A stretch of DNA of 64,000 bases from Mesorhizobium australicum. GTDB taxonomy: Bacteria > Pseudomonadota > Alphaproteobacteria > Rhizobiales > Rhizobiaceae. A program made the position numbers and the translations under genes. Each line of letters begins with the position of its first letter. The first letter of the stretch is position 1. The notes under the pieces are model-generated. The model searched no databases and was not told the origin of the DNA. It saw only the letters and a list, made by a program, of their open reading frames with translations. The DNA lies in contig NZ_FXBL01000004.1 in the NCBI RefSeq assembly GCF_900177325.1, positions 3,658,001-3,722,000 on the forward strand, read 5' to 3'. Positions 60,483 to 64,000 of this stretch are shown piece after piece.

Positions 60483-62393
60483 TCAGTTCCTGCCAGCCCG
60501 TCCCGACTGCACGCCAAAGCCTTCGATCAGCGCTTCGGTCGCCTGCATGTCACGGAACTGGGACTGTATGTCGAGAAGGCGCATGAAATTCTCTTCCGTC
60601 GATTCCGACGCGAGCGCGATTTCGGCCGCCTTCAGCTCCTTATGTAGAGTGCGCTGGCTGCGGTGCAAGTGGAGCGCCTGCGCGAAGGCGTCGCGGGCAT
60701 CATCCAGCGCAGCGTCCTCCAGCGCGGTCCAGTCGCGCACCCGCCGCACCAGCTCCGTCGCCTCCTGCCACACCGGCTCCAGGCCCGCCTCGCGCACCAC
60801 GTCGAGCAGGCTGTCGCGGTCGCCCGCCGCGTCATGCGCCAGCGCGTCGAGCAATGCGGCATGCAGTTGCACCAGCCGCGGATTGCTGAGATCCAGCATC
60901 TCGATCAGGTCGTAATTCTCCTCGATCAGCGTCGGATGGCTGATCAGCGCCACCATGATCGCCGCCTCGCGGATCGGCATCGCACCGCCTTTCACGAGCG
61001 CGGACCGCGTCAGGCTGTCGCTGAACGCCATGCGCCCATCGGCCGGTCCGCCGCGCCACTGCTGCCCGCCCTTGCGGAAGTCGCCGCGCTCGCCCCGCGC
61101 CGCGCGGGTCGAGCCGAAGAACACCTGCACCCGCTCGCGCATTTCCTGTTGGTAGTGGAAGCGCACGCTCTCGTCCTTGATGCGCGACGTCGCCTCGCGC
61201 AGCGTCTTTTCCAGCTCCGCCCGCTTCTCTGGGGTATCGAACACCCCGCCGGACGTCTCGCGCATCCAGATCAGGTCGGCGAGCGGCCGTGCCTCGGAAA
61301 GCACCTTTGAAAACGCGTCCGGTCCTTCCGTCCGCACGAGGTCGTCCGGGTCCTTGCCCTCGGCCAGCAGGGCGAAGCGCACGGTCTTGCCAGCTTGCAC
61401 CAGCGGCAGCGCGAGGTCCGCCGCGCGCCATGCCGCCTTCAGTCCCGCCTTGTCGCCGTCGAAGCACAGCACCGGCTCGCCGGTCATCCGCCACAACAGC
61501 TCAAGCTGGTTCTCGGTCAAAGCCGTGCCGAGCGGTGCCACCACATTTTCGAAACCCGCCTGCGACAGCGCGATCGCGTCCATGTAGCCTTCGACGGCGA
61601 TGATCGTGCCCTCGCGCCCCTGCGCCTTGCGCGCCCTGGCGAAGTTGTAGAGCACGTTTCCCTTGTGGAAGAGCTCGGTGTCCGGCGAGTTCATGTATTT
61701 CGCCAGCGCATCCGAACTCAGCGCCCGCCCGCCGAAGGCGATCACCCGCCCCTGCCGGTCCTCGATCGGGAACATGATCCGGTCGCGGAAGTAGTCGTAG
61801 GAGACGGCAATGTCGTCGCCGTGCCGCACCAGCCCGCAGGCCTCGATCTGATCCTTGGTGATCCCCTTCGAGGCGAGAAATTCCTTCAGCGCATTGCGGC
61901 TTTCCGGCGCGTAGCCGAGTCGGAACGTCTGCTGCGTCACCGAAGTGAGCCCCCGGTCGCGCAGGTAGGCCCTCGCCTTGGCGCCCTCCGGCCCCTGCAG
62001 TCGCTCCTGAAACCAGCGCGTCGCCATCTCCATCACGTCGGTCAGGCTGGCGCGCTGCTGCTCCCGGCGCTCCTGCTGATCGTCGCGCGCCGGCATCGCC
62101 ACGCCCGCCATCCCGGCAACGCGTTCTACGGCCTCGGGAAAGGACAGTCCCTCAAGCTCGGTCAGGAAGCGGAAATGGTCGCCCGACACCCCGCAGCCGA
62201 AGCAGTGATAACGGCCCTTGCGGTCCTCGCAGTGGAAGGACGGCGACTTCTCGCCATGGAACGGACAGCAGGCCCAGTAATCGCCCTTCGACGCGTTCGT
62301 CTTCTTGCGGTCCCACGAGACTCGGCTCGCGATCACCGAGGATATCGGCACGCGGTCGCGGATCTCGTCGAGGAAGGCGGGCGGAAAGCGCAT
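60483..62393 (-). CDS. dnaG: DNA primase DnaG
   Basis: A 636-residue primase. The N-terminal CHC2 zinc ribbon is YWACCPFHGEKSPSFHCEDRKGRYHCFGCGVSGD. The TOPRIM catalytic core is near 260-345 (VEGYMDAIALSQAGFENVVAPLGTALTENQ; CFDGDKAGLKAA). The C-terminal part binds DnaB helicase. It makes RNA primers at replication forks. The start at 62393 (MRFPPAFLDEIRDRV) fits the family and was chosen over an upstream frame. Confidence 0.95.
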   Translation of the reverse strand: MRFPPAFLDEIRDRVPISSVIASRVSWDRKKTNASKGDYWACCPFHGEKSPSFHCEDRKGRYHCFGCGVSGDHFRFLTELEGLSFPEAVERVAGMAGVAMPARDDQQERREQQRASLTDVMEMATRWFQERLQGPEGAKARAYLRDRGLTSVTQQTFRLGYAPESRNALKEFLASKGITKDQIEACGLVRHGDDIAVSYDYFRDRIMFPIEDRQGRVIAFGGRALSSDALAKYMNSPDTELFHKGNVLYNFARARKAQGREGTIIAVEGYMDAIALSQAGFENVVAPLGTALTENQLELLWRMTGEPVLCFDGDKAGLKAAWRAADLALPLVQAGKTVRFALLAEGKDPDDLVRTEGPDAFSKVLSEARPLADLIWMRETSGGVFDTPEKRAELEKTLREATSRIKDESVRFHYQQEMRERVQVFFGSTRAARGERGDFRKGGQQWRGGPADGRMAFSDSLTRSALVKGGAMPIREAAIMVALISHPTLIEENYDLIEMLDLSNPRLVQLHAALLDALAHDAAGDRDSLLDVVREAGLEPVWQEATELVRRVRDWTALEDAALDDARDAFAQALHLHRSQRTLHKELKAAEIALASESTEENFMRLLDIQSQFRDMQATEALIEGFGVQSGRAGRN

Positions 62394-62482
62394 GAGCCAT
62401 ATGTATGTCGCCCCGCCCACGCACGCGAGAGGGAGGCTCGCCTTTCACCGGGTTTCACAGGTTGCATCAGATGAAATACGAA

Positions 62483-62492
62483 TGTATATACA
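62483..62492. promoter_or_regulatory. TGTATATACA palindrome before brnT
   Basis: A perfect 10-base palindrome 30 bases upstream of the brnT start, in a short AT-rich region. It may overlap the promoter -10 and serve as the operator for the BrnA antitoxin. AAGGAGA provides the brnT ribosome site. Confidence 0.4.
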
Positions 62493-62522
62493 CAACGCGA
62501 TTGACGCACCAAGAAGGAGACC

Positions 62523-62816
62523 ATGAAACGTGTAGAAGCGATCGAGTTCTCTGAATTCGATTGGGATCCGACCAAATACCAGAAGGTTCTGGTTACGCGA
62601 GAGATCGATTTCTTGCAGATCGCCGCGGCTTTGTTAGGGCCGCATTTGAGTCAACGTTCAGACAAACAAGGAGAAGACCGCACACTGGCCATTTGCATGA
62701 TCGAGACCCAGATTGTCCGCGTGATCTACACGTCTCGCGGAAGTGTGTGTCGTATCATCACGGCCATGGCGGCAAGAAGGAATGAGCGAGAAGAATATCG
62801 TCAGATATTCGGCTGA
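62523..62816 (+). CDS. brnT: BrnT-family toxin
   Basis: A 97-residue RelE-fold toxin of the BrnT (DUF497) type. It has FSEFDWDPTKYQKVLVTREIDFLQIAAAL at the start, then GEDRTLAICMIETQIVRVIYTSRGSVCRIITAMAARRNEREEY, with the conserved Arg-Arg near the end. BrnT is a ribonuclease. Its gene precedes the antitoxin, the normal BrnTA order, with 35 bases of overlap. Confidence 0.87.
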   Translation: MKRVEAIEFSEFDWDPTKYQKVLVTREIDFLQIAAALLGPHLSQRSDKQGEDRTLAICMIETQIVRVIYTSRGSVCRIITAMAARRNEREEYRQIFG

Positions 62817-63117
62817 TGAAATCCGGGAATTGGTCCGGCAGGGCAGAGGCCGAACCAATCTTGAGCGGCTGGAAAGTATTACCGACGCCGAGATCGAAGC
62901 GCAGATGCGCGACGATCCCGACTGGGCCGAGTTCATGGACATCGACTGGTCGAAGGCAACGATCGTCGTTCCCGTCCCCAAGGATGCGATCTCGATCCGC
63001 CTCGACAAGGACGTGCTCGACTTCTTCAGGGCGACCGGAAAGGGCTACCAGACGCGCATCAATGCCGTGCTGCGCCACTACATGCAGGAACGTCAGAAGG
63101 TGGACAAGGCCGGGTAA
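62782..63117 (+). CDS. brnA: BrnA-family antitoxin
   Basis: A 111-residue antitoxin. The N-terminal part is charged and helical (VRYSADEIRELVRQGRGRTNLERLESITDAEIEAQM). The C-terminal ribbon-helix-helix is DAISIRLDKDVLDFFRATGKGYQTRINAVLRHYMQ, which binds DNA and autorepresses the operon. The start at 62782 has AAGAAGG upstream and lies inside brnT. Confidence 0.88.
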   Translation: MSEKNIVRYSADEIRELVRQGRGRTNLERLESITDAEIEAQMRDDPDWAEFMDIDWSKATIVVPVPKDAISIRLDKDVLDFFRATGKGYQTRINAVLRHYMQERQKVDKAG

Positions 63118-63221
63118 CGCCGCCGCCCGTCCAGAAAAACTGCACCCCTGTCGCGCAGAACTCGATTGCCGCGCGCGGCGATTCGTGGTGCTACGGACGC
63201 CGTTTCCAACCGGTCAGCCGC

Positions 63222-64000
63222 ATGCCCCTCCCCATAATCGCCCTCTTCGTCACCGCCTTCGCCTTCGGCACCACCGAATTCGTCATTGCCGGCATCCTGC
63301 CGCAGCTTGCCGAAGGCCTCGGCGTCTCCGTGCCGGCCGCGGGCTATCTCGTCTCCGGCTATGCGCTGGCCATCGCCGTTGCCGGGCCGCTGCTGACCAT
63401 CCTCACCACCGGAGTGCCGCGCAAGACGCTGCTGATCGGCCTGTCCCTGGTCTTCGTCGCCGGCCAGCTGGCCTGTGCGCTGGCGCCGGGCTTTGCCTCG
63501 ATGCTCCTGTTCCGCGTCATCGTCGCCGGCGCGCACGGCGTCTATTTCGGCGTCGCCATGGTCGTCGCTATCGGCCTCGTCCCGCCGGAGCGGCGCGGCA
63601 TGGCCGTCGCCGTCGTCCTCGCCGGGCTCACCGTCTCCAACATCGTCGGCGTGCCGATCGGGGCCGCCATCGGCAATGCCTTCGGCTGGCGCGCGACCTT
63701 CTGGGCGATGTTCGGCCTCGGCATCCTCACGCTCGCCGCGATCCTGGCGCTGCTGCCCAACCGGGAAGGCCCCCGCGCCGAGCCGCCCCATCTGTCGCAG
63801 GAGATCGGCGTGCTCGGCCGCCAGCAGGTCTGGACCACGCTGATCGTCATGCTGATGCTGATGATGTGCCAGTACGTGCCCTTCACCTACATCTCGCCCT
63901 TCCTGCAGGAGGTGACACGGCTCGACGCTTCGACCATCCCGTGGGTGCTCCTGATCAACGGCCTCGGCGCGACGCTCGGCGTCTATCTCGGCGGCAGGCT
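63222..64000 (+). CDS. MFS efflux transporter, DHA1 type (3' part missing)
   Basis: The first 259 residues of a major-facilitator transporter that continues past the window edge. Membrane segments 1-7 are visible. Family motifs are FAFGTTEFVIAGILPQLAEGLGVSVPAAGYLVSGYALAIAV in helices 1-2 and RRGMAVAVVLAGLTVSNIVGVPIGAAIGNAFGWRATFWAMFGLGIL near helix 5. The pattern resembles AraJ/YdhP arabinose or drug exporters. No regulator gene is adjacent. Substrate unknown. Confidence 0.88.
   Translation, partial: MPLPIIALFVTAFAFGTTEFVIAGILPQLAEGLGVSVPAAGYLVSGYALAIAVAGPLLTILTTGVPRKTLLIGLSLVFVAGQLACALAPGFASMLLFRVIVAGAHGVYFGVAMVVAIGLVPPERRGMAVAVVLAGLTVSNIVGVPIGAAIGNAFGWRATFWAMFGLGILTLAAILALLPNREGPRAEPPHLSQEIGVLGRQQVWTTLIVMLMLMMCQYVPFTYISPFLQEVTRLDASTIPWVLLINGLGATLGVYLGGR

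Overview
The window is a high-GC chromosomal segment from an alphaproteobacterium, most likely of the order Rhizobiales and near Mesorhizobium, Aminobacter or Phyllobacterium. This placement is inferred from the oxygen-sensing fixL-fixJ-fixK block, the dnaG-rpoD pair with an alphaproteobacterial-type RpoD, the dense catabolic and transport gene content, and TTG/GTG starts with clear Shine-Dalgarno sequences. No rRNA, CRISPR array, insertion sequence or phage block was seen. One tRNA gene is present (CAU anticodon, 37121-37196, minus strand).

Layout. 1-8640: the start of a TamA-like outer-membrane assembly factor (cut by the window edge), diverging from an alpha-2-macroglobulin/penicillin-binding protein 1C pair. 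8646-17163: a nitrogen-compound catabolic region. A minus-strand arm (RidA, creatininase-family hydrolase, YCII protein) diverges from a plus-strand arm (NMT1-type ABC importer, cytosine-deaminase-like amidohydrolase, FAD-linked oxidase, two flavodoxin-fold reductases). The plus arm is preceded by a sigma-54-type promoter. 17257-23191: a YcaQ-like DNA glycosylase, a demethylase-type flavoprotein, a ParE-type toxin pair, a small secreted protein and an MttB-family methyltransferase. 23311-25554: a DUF305 copper-associated gene with a CueR/HmrR-type operator, then two YeeE/YedE-type sulfur permease halves and a persulfide-dioxygenase-like hydrolase.

25725-29688: a three-gene trehalose operon (otsB, GH15 glucosidase, otsA) with 4-base overlaps. 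29696-35007: a microoxic control block with fixL, fixJ, a receiver-only FixT-like protein and fixK. A FixJ-like box lies before fixK. FixK/FNR-type boxes lie before the FixT-like gene and between a phosphoribosyltransferase and three small uncharacterised genes. 35116-47427: mixed genes: Rrf2 regulator, secreted beta-helix protein, SIMPL protein, YcgN, a repetitive OmpA-like protein, an exonuclease-CBS-nucleotidyltransferase fusion, a ParDE pair, SDR, cupin, HlyU-like and LysE proteins, and two secreted paralogues that share a C-terminal domain.

47459-57194: regulator-controlled divergent units. A VOC protein faces a TetR regulator with two perfect operators. A TRAP transporter plus M24 peptidase faces a winged-helix regulator with a matched inverted repeat. 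A citrate synthase faces a second citrate-synthase-like protein that carries an N-terminal DNA-binding domain. 57311-64000: a lower-GC orphan membrane protein, rpoD, dnaG, a BrnT/BrnA toxin-antitoxin pair and the start of an MFS exporter.

The most interesting points are the FixLJ-FixT-FixK circuit with its cis sites and the small genes downstream of a perfect FixK box, the sigma-54 nitrogen-heterocycle cluster of unknown substrate, the DNA-binding citrate-synthase homologue, and the pair of small secreted paralogues.
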